Below are positions 25,887-35,725 of a stretch of DNA of 43,106 nt, in pieces. The notes under the pieces were generated by a model. That model was not told the origin of the DNA. It saw only the letters and a list, made by a program, of their open reading frames with translations, and searched no databases. The stretch covers positions 1 to 43,106 of the forward strand of contig JAJXWB010000029.1 in NCBI GenBank assembly GCA_021781815.1, written 5' to 3'. The position numbers were made by a program, and so were the translations under genes. Each line of letters opens with the position of its first letter. Positions within the stretch are counted from its first letter, which is position 1. Source of the stretch: Pseudomonadota bacterium (GTDB taxonomy: Bacteria; Pseudomonadota; Alphaproteobacteria; Rhizobiales; Beijerinckiaceae).

Positions 25887-25898
25887 TCCGCCTGCAGC

Positions 25899-25926
25899 GG
25901 GGGCGCGGCGACGCGTCCCCATTTTT
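25899..25926 (+). terminator. Rho-independent terminator after the binding-protein pair
   Basis: GGGGGCGCG (25899-25907), loop GCGA, CGCGTCCCC (25912-25920) with one G-U pair, then ATTTTT. It lies 13 bp after the second binding-protein stop. Confidence 0.75.
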
Positions 25927-25983
25927 GCGCCGTCATCGTTCCTGTTATGTTCACGCACGTGCGAATCGTGCTAGACTCATTTG

Positions 25984-27171
25984 ATGGATCGGATTCTCTT
26001 TCTTGTTTCCGGGGCGCCCGTTCGCCTGCTCGACGCGCTGCTCGTCGTGGCGGGCGCCGGTCTCGTGCTGCTCGCCACCGTCGCAGTCGCGCTGATCCGG
26101 GCGTCGCGCGCACATGCCGCGGTCACAGCCACCGCCGCAGACCGCCAGCGCGAAATCGACGACAAGATGGCCGAACTCAACCGCGCCAGCGCCGAACTCG
26201 CCGGCCGCATGCAGACGGTCGCCGAGGTTCTGGGTTCGCGCCAGTCCGATCTCGCGCGTCTCGTTTCCGAACGACTCGATGCGGTCGGCCATCGCGTCGG
26301 CCAGGGCATCGAACAGGCGGCGCGCAACCAGGGCGAGAATCTCGGCAAGCTCAACGAGCGGCTCGCAGTGATCGACGCCGCGCAGACGCGCCTGACCGGC
26401 CTCGCCCAGGAGGTCGTCGGCCTCAAGGACATCCTGTCCAACAAGCAGGCGCGCGGCGCCTATGGACAAGGGCGCATGGAGGCGATCGTGCGCGACGGCC
26501 TGCCGCCCTCGGCTTACGATTTCCAGGCGACGCTCTCGTCACGGGTGCGACCGGATTGCGTCGTTCGTCTGCCCGGCGACGAACGCCTGCTCGCCATCGA
26601 CGCAAAATTTCCGCTCGAGGGCTTCACCGCCTTTCGCGAGGCGCAATCGGACGAGGACCGCGCGCGCGCGTCGCAGAGAGTGAAGACCGACATCCTCAAG
26701 CACGTGAAGGACATTGCCGACAAATATTTGATCCCTGGCGAGACGCAGGATCTGGCCATCCTGTTCGTGCCATCCGAAGCCGTCTATGCCGACCTCTCCG
26801 AGCATTTCGACGAGGTCGTACAGAAGGCGCATCGCGCGCGCGTCCTCATCGTCTCACCCTCGCTCCTGATGATGGCGATCCAGGTGATGCAAGCGATCGT
26901 GCGCGACGCGCGCGTGCGGGAGCAGGCCCACATCATCCAGGACGAGGTGCGCAAGCTCGTCGACGACGTGCGCCGCCTGCGCGACCGCGTCGGCAAGCTC
27001 GACACGCATTTCAGGCAGGCGCAGGAGGACGTGACGGCGATAACAACGTCCGCCGACAAGATCGGCAAGCGCAGCGACAGGATCGACCAGCTTGATTTCA
27101 GCGATCCCGCAGCCACGCTCCCGGCGCCGCGCGACCTGCTCGGCGGGACGTCCCGCGCCGCAGCCGAATAG
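25984..27171 (+). CDS. rmuC: DNA recombination protein RmuC
   Basis: 395 residues. An N-terminal membrane segment (about 10-35) is followed by a long coiled-coil-like region (about 40-145, with many Ala, Glu, Arg and Gln). The RmuC nuclease-like domain comes next, with VRPDCVVRLP and IDAKFPLEGF, which carries the PD-(D/E)xK-type core, then FVPSEAVYADL. The family limits inversions at short repeats; its direct activity is poorly defined. A TTG sits immediately before the ATG at 25984, but ATG is preferred. It stands alone between the binding-protein terminator and the acyl-CoA dehydrogenase. Confidence 0.9.
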   Translation: MDRILFLVSGAPVRLLDALLVVAGAGLVLLATVAVALIRASRAHAAVTATAADRQREIDDKMAELNRASAELAGRMQTVAEVLGSRQSDLARLVSERLDAVGHRVGQGIEQAARNQGENLGKLNERLAVIDAAQTRLTGLAQEVVGLKDILSNKQARGAYGQGRMEAIVRDGLPPSAYDFQATLSSRVRPDCVVRLPGDERLLAIDAKFPLEGFTAFREAQSDEDRARASQRVKTDILKHVKDIADKYLIPGETQDLAILFVPSEAVYADLSEHFDEVVQKAHRARVLIVSPSLLMMAIQVMQAIVRDARVREQAHIIQDEVRKLVDDVRRLRDRVGKLDTHFRQAQEDVTAITTSADKIGKRSDRIDQLDFSDPAATLPAPRDLLGGTSRAAAE

Positions 27172-27187
27172 CTGCACTCCCGCTACT

Positions 27188-27199
27188 CGCCAATTGGCG
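27188..27199. repeat. Perfect 12-bp palindrome between rmuC and the acyl-CoA dehydrogenase gene
   Basis: CGCCAATTGGCG is a perfect palindrome in the 81-bp gap, 54 bp before the dehydrogenase GTG. It could be an operator half-site pair or chance; no T-tract follows. Confidence 0.3.
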
Positions 27200-27252
27200 T
27201 TCTCTCCGGACGATTTTCTGCTACGGAACTGAAAACGGACCGGAGGATTCAG

Positions 27253-28395
27253 GTGAATTTCGATCTTTCCGAGGATCAGGCCGCCATTCGCGACATGGCG
27301 CGCGACTTCGCCGCCGAGAAGCTGGCGCCGCACGCGCTCGAATGGGACGAGACAAAGCGTTTTCCAATCCCTACCCTGCGCGAGGCCGCCGCGCTCGGCA
27401 TGGGCGGCGTCTACATCAGGGACGATGTCGGCGGCTCAGGGCTCGGCCGTCTCGACGCGACGCTGATTTTTGAAGCTTTGGCGACGGGCTGCCCGACCAT
27501 CGCAGCCTATATCTCGATCCACAACATGTGCGCATGGATGATCGACGCCTACGGCTCGGACGAGCAGCGGCGCAAATGGCTGCCGGCGCTCTGCTCGATG
27601 GAGACGCTTGCGTCCTATTGCCTGACCGAGCCCGGCGCAGGCTCGGACGCCGCCGCCTTGCGCACGCGCGCGGAGCGTGACGGCGATGATTACGTGCTGA
27701 CCGGCCAGAAGCAGTTCATTTCCGGCGCCGGCAACCCGCACGATTTCTATGTCGTGATGGCGCGCACGAGCGACGACGGCGCCAAGGGCGTCTCGACCAT
27801 CGTCGTGCCCGGCGGGACGGAAGGCCTGTCTTTCGGCGCCAACGAAAAGAAGATGGGCTGGAACGCGCAGCCAACGCGCGCCGTGATGTTCGACAAGTGC
27901 CGCGTGCCGGTCGCCAACCGCATCGGGCCGGAGGGCATAGGCTTCAAGATCGCGATGGCCGGCCTCGACGGCGGCCGCCTCAATATCGCGGCTTGCTCGC
28001 TCGGCGGGGCGCAGGCGGCGCTCGACAAGACGATCGCCTATATGGGCGAGCGCAAGGCGTTCGGCAAAAGGCTCGACGAATTCCAGGCGCTGCAGTTCAA
28101 GCTGGCGGACATGGCGATCGAACTGGAGGCCGCCCGTACGTTTCTGTGGCGCGCGGCCGCCGCGCTCGACGCAAAATCGCCGGACGCGACGCGGCTCTGC
28201 GCGATGGCCAAGAAATTCACGACCGACACGGGCTTCGCGGTCGCCAACGCCGCACTGCAACTGCACGGCGGCTACGGCTATCTCGCCGACTACGGGATCG
28301 AGAAGATCGTGCGCGATCTGCGCGTGCATCAGATTCTGGAAGGCACGAACGAGATCATGCGGATGATCGTGGCAAGAGGACTGGTGGGACGGTGA
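27253..28395 (+). CDS. Acyl-CoA dehydrogenase (isobutyryl/short branched-chain type)
   Basis: 380 residues, an FAD flavoenzyme that introduces a 2,3-double bond in acyl-CoA. It shows YCLTEPGAGSDAA (FAD/substrate motif), the C-terminal LHGGYGYLADYGIEK and HQILEGTNEIMRM. The overall pattern, including AAYISIHNMCAWM, resembles the isobutyryl-CoA dehydrogenase group (ACAD8/MmgC-like), suggesting valine catabolism; exact chain specificity is inference. The GTG start has CGGAGGA upstream. It stands alone and is followed by a palindromic repeat that may end the transcript. Confidence 0.87.
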   Translation: MNFDLSEDQAAIRDMARDFAAEKLAPHALEWDETKRFPIPTLREAAALGMGGVYIRDDVGGSGLGRLDATLIFEALATGCPTIAAYISIHNMCAWMIDAYGSDEQRRKWLPALCSMETLASYCLTEPGAGSDAAALRTRAERDGDDYVLTGQKQFISGAGNPHDFYVVMARTSDDGAKGVSTIVVPGGTEGLSFGANEKKMGWNAQPTRAVMFDKCRVPVANRIGPEGIGFKIAMAGLDGGRLNIAACSLGGAQAALDKTIAYMGERKAFGKRLDEFQALQFKLADMAIELEAARTFLWRAAAALDAKSPDATRLCAMAKKFTTDTGFAVANAALQLHGGYGYLADYGIEKIVRDLRVHQILEGTNEIMRMIVARGLVGR

Positions 28396-28417
28396 TCATG
28401 TCACGAGTGTCATTTAT

Positions 28418-28498
28418 CGTCATTGCGAGCGAAGCGAAGCAATCCAGAGTCGCGTCCTGGCTCTGGATTGCTTCGTCGCTTCGCTCCTCGCAATGACG
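28418..28498. repeat. Dispersed palindromic repeat (REP-like), copy 1
   Basis: The ends CGTCATTGCGAG and CTCGCAATGACG are perfect inverted copies, and the inner blocks GCAATCCAGAG/CTCTGGATTGC also pair. Arms rich in GAAGCGAAGC differ slightly in length. It sits between the convergent acyl-CoA dehydrogenase and ureG genes and could form a large hairpin on either strand, acting as a transcript end. A related copy occurs at 34185-34257. Confidence 0.85.
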
Positions 28499-28520
28499 GC
28501 CGCAAACCCCGGAGCCACGC

Positions 28521-29135
28521 CTACGCCAATCCCCCCCGCTCCAGAATGAACCTCTCGATCTCCTCCGCCCCCTCGCCCGTCTTCATGTTCGCCATCACGA
28601 ACGGACGATCCTTGCGCTGAATGCCCGCGTCACGCGCCATCACATCGAGCGAGGCGCCGACATGCGGCGCAAGATCAATCTTGTTGATGACGAGCAGGTC
28701 GGAGCGCGTCACACCAGGTCCGCCTTTTCGCGGAATTTTCTCGCCGCCGGAGACGTCGATCACGTAGATCGTGAGATCGGCAAGTTCCGGCGAGAACGTC
28801 GCCGCGAGATTGTCGCCGCCGCTCTCGACCAGGATCATGTCGAGGTCGGGAAATTTCTTTCTCATATCGGCGATGGCTGCGAGATTGATCGAGGCGTCCT
28901 CGCGGATCGCCGTATGCGGGCATCCTCCGGTCTCTACGCCCATGATGCGCGCGGCGTCGAGCGCGCCTGCCTCGGTGAGGATGCGCGCGTCTTCCTTTGT
29001 ATAAATGTCGTTGGTGATAGCGGCGATCTCGAACCGCTCGCGCAAGCTCTTGCAGAGGGCTTCCATCAGCGCGGTCTTGCCGGAGCCTACCGGGCCGCCG
29101 ATGCCCACGCGCAAAGGGCCGTTTGCCGAAGCCAT
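28521..29135 (-). CDS. ureG: Urease accessory GTPase UreG
   Basis: 204 residues. The P-loop [27 protein letters not shown], the metal-binding CPHTAIRED, and NKIDLAPHV (NKxD) are all present. It hydrolyses GTP to drive nickel delivery from UreE into the UreDF-apourease complex. The start at ATG 29135 has AGGAG six bases upstream, spanning the ureF stop; a TTG at 29141 is less likely. It is the last gene of the minus-strand urt-ure unit. Confidence 0.95.
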   Translation of the reverse strand: MASANGPLRVGIGGPVGSGKTALMEALCKSLRERFEIAAITNDIYTKEDARILTEAGALDAARIMGVETGGCPHTAIREDASINLAAIADMRKKFPDLDMILVESGGDNLAATFSPELADLTIYVIDVSGGEKIPRKGGPGVTRSDLLVINKIDLAPHVGASLDVMARDAGIQRKDRPFVMANMKTGEGAEEIERFILERGGLA

Positions 29136-29137
29136 GT

Positions 29138-29830
29138 TCAACTCCTGAAGATGCGTGAATATTGTGTTTCGTGGCGCATGGACGCGATATCGGAGCGGAA
29201 CGAGGCCGAACCAAGATCGTCGATCGTCGACTGCGCCGCGAACGCGCCGAGTTCGGCGAGCGACGGCGCGAGCCTGGCCAACGCGAGCTGTCCTTGCGTC
29301 TGGCCGATCACGCTGAGGCGCACGCCGGCGGACACAAGATTGGCGACAAAGGCGAGCGCGAAAGATCGGCAGGCATGCGCCAACGGAACGTCATGTGCGG
29401 CGCAGGCGATGGCGATGGCGACGGGGTAGGCGATTTCGTCCGCCAGATACGCGCTCGCTGCCTCGATTGCCGGCGCGTTCCATGCAGCCTCGATCGCGCT
29501 CAGGAAGGAACGGCCCTGCTGCGACGTTTCGAGCTTGCGTTCGGCGGACGGCGCCAGCGCCAGCGCGAGTTCGTTGGCCGCCGCCAGCGCCACGAAGTCC
29601 CTTGCGCGCATGGCCCGCCAACATGCGGCGAGCAGAATAGCATCGGCGCGCGCGCCGCCGTGTTCGACGAGATCGGCGAGCCAGGCGACAAGCGTCGCCT
29701 CGTCGCCGACGTCTCCTGCCTCAACCGCCCATTCGAGTCCGTGGCTGTAGGCGAAGGCGCCGACCGGAAAGGACGGCGACAGCCAGACGGCCAGGAGAAT
29801 GTCGGGGGAGAGCAAGGCTTGCGTCGTCAT
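29138..29830 (-). CDS. ureF: Urease accessory protein UreF
   Basis: 230 residues, almost entirely alpha-helical. [25 protein letters not shown] is the conserved UreF N-terminus and [12 protein letters not shown] matches the C-terminal region. It forms the UreD-UreF platform that recruits UreG and gates nickel insertion. The start at ATG 29830 is where family similarity begins; the frame is open for another 29 codons, but those translate a dispersed palindromic repeat. It ends two bases before the ureG ATG. Confidence 0.92.
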   Translation of the reverse strand: MTTQALLSPDILLAVWLSPSFPVGAFAYSHGLEWAVEAGDVGDEATLVAWLADLVEHGGARADAILLAACWRAMRARDFVALAAANELALALAPSAERKLETSQQGRSFLSAIEAAWNAPAIEAASAYLADEIAYPVAIAIACAAHDVPLAHACRSFALAFVANLVSAGVRLSVIGQTQGQLALARLAPSLAELGAFAAQSTIDDLGSASFRSDIASMRHETQYSRIFRS

Positions 29831-29843
29831 ACGCACGGGGCCC

Positions 29844-29872
29844 GCTGGAACCCCGCTTTCGCGGGGATGACA
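29844..29872. repeat. Dispersed hairpin repeat upstream of ureF
   Basis: The core CCCCGC-TTTC-GCGGGG (29851-29866) forms a 6-bp stem with a tetraloop, flanked by GCTGGAA and ATGACA. This is the form of a widespread proteobacterial interspersed repeat. It lies in the 132-bp gap between ureE and ureF, within 20 bp of the ureF start, and could stop, pause or stabilise the operon transcript. Confidence 0.65.
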
Positions 29873-29962
29873 ATCGCAAATGTGACAAGCGCCCGAAGTA
29901 TCATTCCCGACACGCACAGCGTATTCGGAAATTCAGAGGCGCTGCGGTGACGCCAGCCCCGA

Positions 29963-30577
29963 TTAATCATGCTTGTGCTTGTGGCCATGGCCGTGATGAT
30001 GGCCGTGATCATGCTTGTGGTCGCGCTCATGGTCATTGCCGCATCCGCAGGCGTCACCATGCGTATGGTCGTGATGACCATGTCCATGATCTCCGTGGTC
30101 ATGCCCATGCTCGTGATGATCATGTCCGTGCGTCGGAACGGGCTGCGCATAGGCCCCGCCCTCCGGATCGAACGGCGCCTCGATCCCCGTCACGTCCGCG
30201 CCGAGCCCGCGGGCCATGTCCTCTATGACATGGTCACGGCGGATGCGCAGCTTCGCGCCGAGAATCTGCGTCGGCAGATGCCTGTTGCCGAGATGCCATG
30301 CGACGCGCGCGAGCTGCTTGAGGTCTGCGACCTTTATCTCCGCCAACCGTTCGGGCGCGGAAAGCACCTCGACCAGCCGCCCGTCCTCGAGCGCCAGCGC
30401 ATCGCCGGAGCGCAGCATGATCGCCTCGGGCAGGTCGAGCAGGAATTCGAACCCGCGCACGCCCTTCATGGCGGTGCGCCGGCGATGCCGGTCGTCATAA
30501 TCCAGAACGACGGTGTCGACCGGATCGCCCGTCCAGGAGCCAGCGGTCTTGACCGATGTCGCGCGCGCTGTCGTCAT
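29963..30577 (-). CDS. ureE: Urease accessory nickel chaperone UreE
   Basis: 204 residues. The N-terminal peptide-binding domain has [15 protein letters not shown] and [11 protein letters not shown]. The metal-binding domain has [17 protein letters not shown] with the conserved interface histidine, and [12 protein letters not shown]. After about residue 150 the tail is extremely His-rich ([15 protein letters not shown] and onward, also CGCG), with over twenty histidines, likely a nickel store. Its start shares one base with the abm stop (TGATG). Long His tails are known in some UreE proteins; this one is at the rich end. Confidence 0.94.
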   Translation of the reverse strand: MTTARATSVKTAGSWTGDPVDTVVLDYDDRHRRRTAMKGVRGFEFLLDLPEAIMLRSGDALALEDGRLVEVLSAPERLAEIKVADLKQLARVAWHLGNRHLPTQILGAKLRIRRDHVIEDMARGLGADVTGIEAPFDPEGGAYAQPVPTHGHDHHEHGHDHGDHGHGHHDHTHGDACGCGNDHERDHKHDHGHHHGHGHKHKHD

Positions 30578-30873
30578 CAGATTGCCTCGACCTTGCCGTC
30601 GGTAATTATTTCGATCTTGCGCGATGCGACGCCGTCAGCGCCGGCCTTGCGCCAGACCTTGAAATGCTCGGCGTTCATATGAGCCGTCAAGCAGTCACGG
30701 TTCTCCCAGCGTTCGACGAAGACATAGGTTCCCGGCGTCGTCAGGCTTTCGTGAAGATCGTAGCTGATGCAACCATTCTCCTGCCGCGTCGCGGCTATGG
30801 CGACGCGCGCGGCGGCAAGCGTCTGTTCGCGCTTCTCCGGCCTTATCGTAATCGTGGCGATGACGTGGATCAT
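30577..30873 (-). CDS. Antibiotic biosynthesis monooxygenase (ABM) domain protein
   Basis: 98 residues, a single ABM/YgiN-like dimeric ferredoxin-like domain. It starts [16 protein letters not shown] and has the typical [13 protein letters not shown] and [16 protein letters not shown] motifs with the conserved His. Family members act on quinols or other aromatics without cofactor, or degrade haem; the substrate here is unknown. It lies between ureC and ureE and overlaps the ureE start by one base, so it is coupled to the urease operon. It is not one of the recognised urease maturation proteins. Confidence 0.85.
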   Translation of the reverse strand: MIHVIATITIRPEKREQTLAAARVAIAATRQENGCISYDLHESLTTPGTYVFVERWENRDCLTAHMNAEHFKVWRKAGADGVASRKIEIITDGKVEAI

Positions 30874-30954
30874 GCGTTTTCTTCCTTTCGCTCCGGCGAT
30901 ATCGCCGGAGGGGATCTCCGTCGGGCTTGCATAGGCGGCGCGGATTCGGGCAAC

Positions 30955-32676
<1,722 letters not shown>

Positions 32677-32683
32677 GTGCGTC

Positions 32684-33304
32684 TCACACCCTGCCCATCA
32701 CATCCTGCCGAAAGCCGTAGATCTCGCGCTTGCCGGAAATCGTCACGAGACGAACCTCGCGCGATTGCCCGGGCTCGAAACGCACGGCCGTGCCGGCGGG
32801 AATGTCGAGCCGCATGCCTTTCGTGCGCTCGCGTTCGAATTTCAGCGCGGGATTCGTCTCGTAGAAATGATAGTGCGAGCCGACCTGAATCGGCCGATCG
32901 CCGGAATTCGCTACGGTCAGCGTCAGCGTCTCCCGGCCCTCGTTCATGAGGATGTCGCCCTCGGGCGTGACAAATTCCCCGGGGGTCAGTTGCGAGGCGG
33001 GGCCCCGGACGGGATGATGCACGGTCACAAGCTTCGTGCCGTCGGGAAAGGTCGCTTCCACCTGCACGTCGTGGATCATCTCGGCGATGCCGTCCATGAC
33101 CTGAGCGGTCGTGATCACATGCGCGCCGGCTTCCATCAGTTCAGCGACGGTACGGCCGTCGCGCGCGCCTTCCACGACGAAATCGGTGATGAGCGCGATA
33201 GCTTCCGGATAATTCAGTTTCACGCCGCGTTCGAGCCGCTTTCGCGCGACAATCGCCGCCATGGCGATCAGCAGCTTGTCCTTTTCTCGTGGCGTGAGGT
33301 TCAT
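32684..33304 (-). CDS. ureAB: Urease gamma-beta fusion subunit
   Basis: 206 residues. Residues 1-100 are a complete UreA (gamma): [45 protein letters not shown]. Residues from about 105 are a complete UreB (beta): [40 protein letters not shown]. The join is a few residues (VRGPASQ) with no internal stop or restart. Most bacteria encode ureA and ureB separately; a fused form is well known in Helicobacter and in some proteobacteria. It would assemble with UreC into the (alpha-beta-gamma) core. Confidence 0.95.
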   Translation of the reverse strand: MNLTPREKDKLLIAMAAIVARKRLERGVKLNYPEAIALITDFVVEGARDGRTVAELMEAGAHVITTAQVMDGIAEMIHDVQVEATFPDGTKLVTVHHPVRGPASQLTPGEFVTPEGDILMNEGRETLTLTVANSGDRPIQVGSHYHFYETNPALKFERERTKGMRLDIPAGTAVRFEPGQSREVRLVTISGKREIYGFRQDVMGRV

Positions 33305-33325
33305 CGCAAACGCTCCGGTAACGTC

Positions 33326-34159
33326 TCAGCGCCAGACACGCGGAACAGCGCGGCCGAGCAGACGGGAAAACAGCGACACGATAGCGCCGCGCAAAATCAC
33401 TGGCGAGGGCGAAGCCATGCGAGCGACCAGGAATCCGTTCATGGCGCTGGCGCCGACGTCGCATTCGGTCCCCTCCAACGCCGCGCGACATTCGTCGAGC
33501 CGGCTTTCGGCGTCGGGCGCCACGTACAATAGCGTCGCCAGCGCGCGCGCGCCGCCGCCGATCGCCGGGCGATCGAGCAACGCGGCCGGCGCGTTGTCAA
33601 GGCGAACGTCGTCGGCGAAAATCAGCCTGCCGCTGCGATTGATGCGCCAGCGGTCACGGAAGCTGCCATGACAGCATTGCTCGCCCATGGCGAGACGGCC
33701 GAGCACCGTGCTTTCGCAAAGCATGAGCCGCGCGCGCGCCGCCATGTCGACATGGAGAGCGCGCGCGAAAATCGCCTGATCGAAAAGGATCGTCTCTTGC
33801 GGCAGCCAGTCGAGCGTCGCGTTTTCGTGCAAAGTCAGGGATACGTCGATCCGCGCCCGCGCGCCGTCGCTGCGGTAGATTTTTTCGGCCGATTGCGTGG
33901 TGAGCAGGACTTGCGCGCCCTCGCCCGCCTCGAACGCGAGACGAGCACTGTCGCCGCCGACGACGCCGCCTGACGTGTTGACGATCACCGCCTCGCACGT
34001 GTCCGCGGATTTCGGAAAACGCAGGCGCAAGCCGCCGGTCTCGTAAAGTCTGGCGACGCGCGTGCGCGACCCGTGCGCCGCGAAGGTCGCACGGATTTCA
34101 CCCGATGCGCGCTCCGGGGCGGCTGGATGGCCTTCAGGCGCCTTGGCGAGCGCGTTCAT
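33326..34159 (-). CDS. ureD: Urease accessory protein UreD
   Basis: 277 residues. The motifs GGLRLRFPKS, VNTSGGVVGGDSARL, LLTTQSAEKIYRS and LPQETILFDQA are typical of UreD/UreH. It binds apourease and, with UreF and UreG, forms the activation complex through which nickel passes. It lies 21 bp before ureAB. A palindromic repeat occupies the 107-bp gap to urtE upstream. The start is the first ATG of the frame, and its N-terminal 25 residues are poorly conserved, so a slightly later start cannot be excluded. Confidence 0.93.
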   Translation of the reverse strand: MNALAKAPEGHPAAPERASGEIRATFAAHGSRTRVARLYETGGLRLRFPKSADTCEAVIVNTSGGVVGGDSARLAFEAGEGAQVLLTTQSAEKIYRSDGARARIDVSLTLHENATLDWLPQETILFDQAIFARALHVDMAARARLMLCESTVLGRLAMGEQCCHGSFRDRWRINRSGRLIFADDVRLDNAPAALLDRPAIGGGARALATLLYVAPDAESRLDECRAALEGTECDVGASAMNGFLVARMASPSPVILRGAIVSLFSRLLGRAVPRVWR

Positions 34160-34184
34160 GCGTTTCCCGAGACAGTTGCTCCAT

Positions 34185-34257
34185 CATCGCGAGCGAAGCG
34201 ATCCAGAGCCGCAACCCGGCCGCTGGATTGCTTCGTGCTCCGCTCCTCGCAATGACG
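34185..34257. repeat. Dispersed palindromic repeat (REP-like), copy 2
   Basis: The right arm GGATTGCTTCG...CTCCTCGCAATGACG matches copy 1 (28461-28498). The left arm TCATCGCGAGCGAAGCGATCCAG is a decayed version. It fills most of the urtE-ureD gap and could form a hairpin that separates transport and enzyme transcript levels. Confidence 0.75.
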
Positions 34258-34266
34258 GATTGGAGA

Positions 34267-34962
34267 CTACACCGAAATGCGCTGCCGCACGTCCTTTTCC
34301 ACCATTGAGGCCCTGTCGCCGGACATGACGACCTGCCCTCGCTCCAGGACGATGAAATCGTCGGCCAGCTCACGGGCGAAGTCGAAATATTGCTCGACCA
34401 GCAGGATCGCCATTCCACCCTTGTTGCGGAGATACTGGATCGCTCGGCCGATGTCCTTGATGATCGAGGGCTGGATGCCTTCGGTCGGTTCGTCGAGAAC
34501 GAGCAGCTTCGGGCGCGCCACCAGCGCGCGGCCGATCGCGAGCTGCTGCTGCTGGCCGCCGGAGAGGTCGCCGCCGCGCCTGCCCATCATCGAGGCGAGC
34601 ACCGGAAAGAGATCGAAAACCTCATCGGGCGTATAGCGTTCGCCCGAAGGCGCGGCCGCAAAGCCGGTCTGGAGATTTTCCCTCACGGTCAGCAGCGGAA
34701 AGATTTCGCGGCCTTGCGGCACATAGGCGATCCCCTTGCGCGCGCGCAGGTGCGGCGCAAGTCGCGAGATGTCCTCGCCGCCCCACTGGATTTTGCCGGC
34801 GCGGATCGATTGATGGCCGACGACGGCGCGCAGCAGCGACGATTTTCCGACGCCGTTGCGGCCGAGCACGCAGGTGACGCGGCCAGCGGCCGCCGTGACA
34901 GAGACACCGCGCAAGGCCTGCGCAGCGCCGTAAAAAAGGTCGATGGCTTCGACGTTCAGCAT
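34267..34962 (-). CDS. urtE: Urea ABC transporter ATP-binding protein UrtE
   Basis: 231 residues, a LivF-type ATPase. It has Walker A GRNGVGKSS, the signature LSGGQQQQLAIG and Walker B LLVLDEPTEGIQPS. The EGIQPS variant after Walker B is characteristic of UrtE. ATG 34962 is one base after the urtD stop. It forms the ATPase pair with UrtD on the cytoplasmic face. The assignment to urea rests on the complete urtABCDE order and the adjacent urease genes. Confidence 0.94.
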   Translation of the reverse strand: MLNVEAIDLFYGAAQALRGVSVTAAAGRVTCVLGRNGVGKSSLLRAVVGHQSIRAGKIQWGGEDISRLAPHLRARKGIAYVPQGREIFPLLTVRENLQTGFAAAPSGERYTPDEVFDLFPVLASMMGRRGGDLSGGQQQQLAIGRALVARPKLLVLDEPTEGIQPSIIKDIGRAIQYLRNKGGMAILLVEQYFDFARELADDFIVLERGQVVMSGDRASMVEKDVRQRISV

Positions 34963-34963
34963 G

Positions 34964-35725
34964 TCAGCGCCCCAGATAGACTTCGACGACCTGCGGGTCG
35001 GCGCTGACCACATCGATCGGTCCTTCGGCGAGCACCGCGCCCTCGTGCAGAACCGTCACCTTGACGCCGAGCTCGCGCACGAAATCCATGTCGTGCTCGA
35101 CGACGACGACGGAATGGTCCTTCGCGATCTCACGCAGCAACGCCGCCGTCTGCATGGTCTCCGCGTCAGTCATGCCAGCGACGGGCTCGTCGACGAGCAG
35201 AAGCTTGGGATCCTGCGCCAGCAGCATGCCGATTTCCAGCCATTGCTTCTGGCCGTGCGACAGGTCGGCGGCCATGCGCGCGCGATGATCGGCCAGCCTG
35301 GTCGTTTCGAGAATGCGGTCGATGCGCGGCGCGACGTCCGCCGCGGGGCGCCCGAACAGGGTGGCGCGCGCCGTGCGCGGCGCTTTCAGTGCAAGCAGGA
35401 TGTTGTCCTCGACGGTATGGCTTTCGAAAACCGTCGGCTTCTGGAACTTGCGCCCGATTCCGAGATTGGCGATCGAGGCCTCGTCCAGCAGCGTGAGATC
35501 CCGGGCGCCGCCGAAGTAGACGACGCCCTCGTCCGGCCGGGTCTTGCCCGTGATGACGTCCATCATCGTCGTCTTGCCGGCGCCGTTCGGCCCGATGATC
35601 GCGCGCATTTCGCCCGGCGCCAGCGTCAGCGACAGCCCGCGCAGCGCCTTGTAGCCGTCGAACGAGACAGCGACGCCATCGAGGTAGAGCAGAGAACTCG
35701 TGAGCACAGCTTCATCCATGACCAT
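34964..35725 (-). CDS. urtD: Urea ABC transporter ATP-binding protein UrtD
   Basis: 253 residues, a LivG-type ATPase. It has Walker A GPNGAGKTT, the unusual signature LSHGQKQWLEIG found in UrtD, and Walker B LLLVDEPVAGMTDAE. The ATG at 35725 overlaps the urtC stop (TGATG); a second ATG at 35719 is also possible. The frame stays open upstream for about a kilobase, but that part is the shadow of urtC. It is coupled to urtC and urtE. Confidence 0.94.
   Translation of the reverse strand: MVMDEAVLTSSLLYLDGVAVSFDGYKALRGLSLTLAPGEMRAIIGPNGAGKTTMMDVITGKTRPDEGVVYFGGARDLTLLDEASIANLGIGRKFQKPTVFESHTVEDNILLALKAPRTARATLFGRPAADVAPRIDRILETTRLADHRARMAADLSHGQKQWLEIGMLLAQDPKLLLVDEPVAGMTDAETMQTAALLREIAKDHSVVVVEHDMDFVRELGVKVTVLHEGAVLAEGPIDVVSADPQVVEVYLGR

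Noticed and set aside
29831-29917. 29-codon extension of ureF
   Set aside because: The translation (HPRESGVPAGP) is that of a dispersed repeat; UreF similarity starts at ATG 29830.
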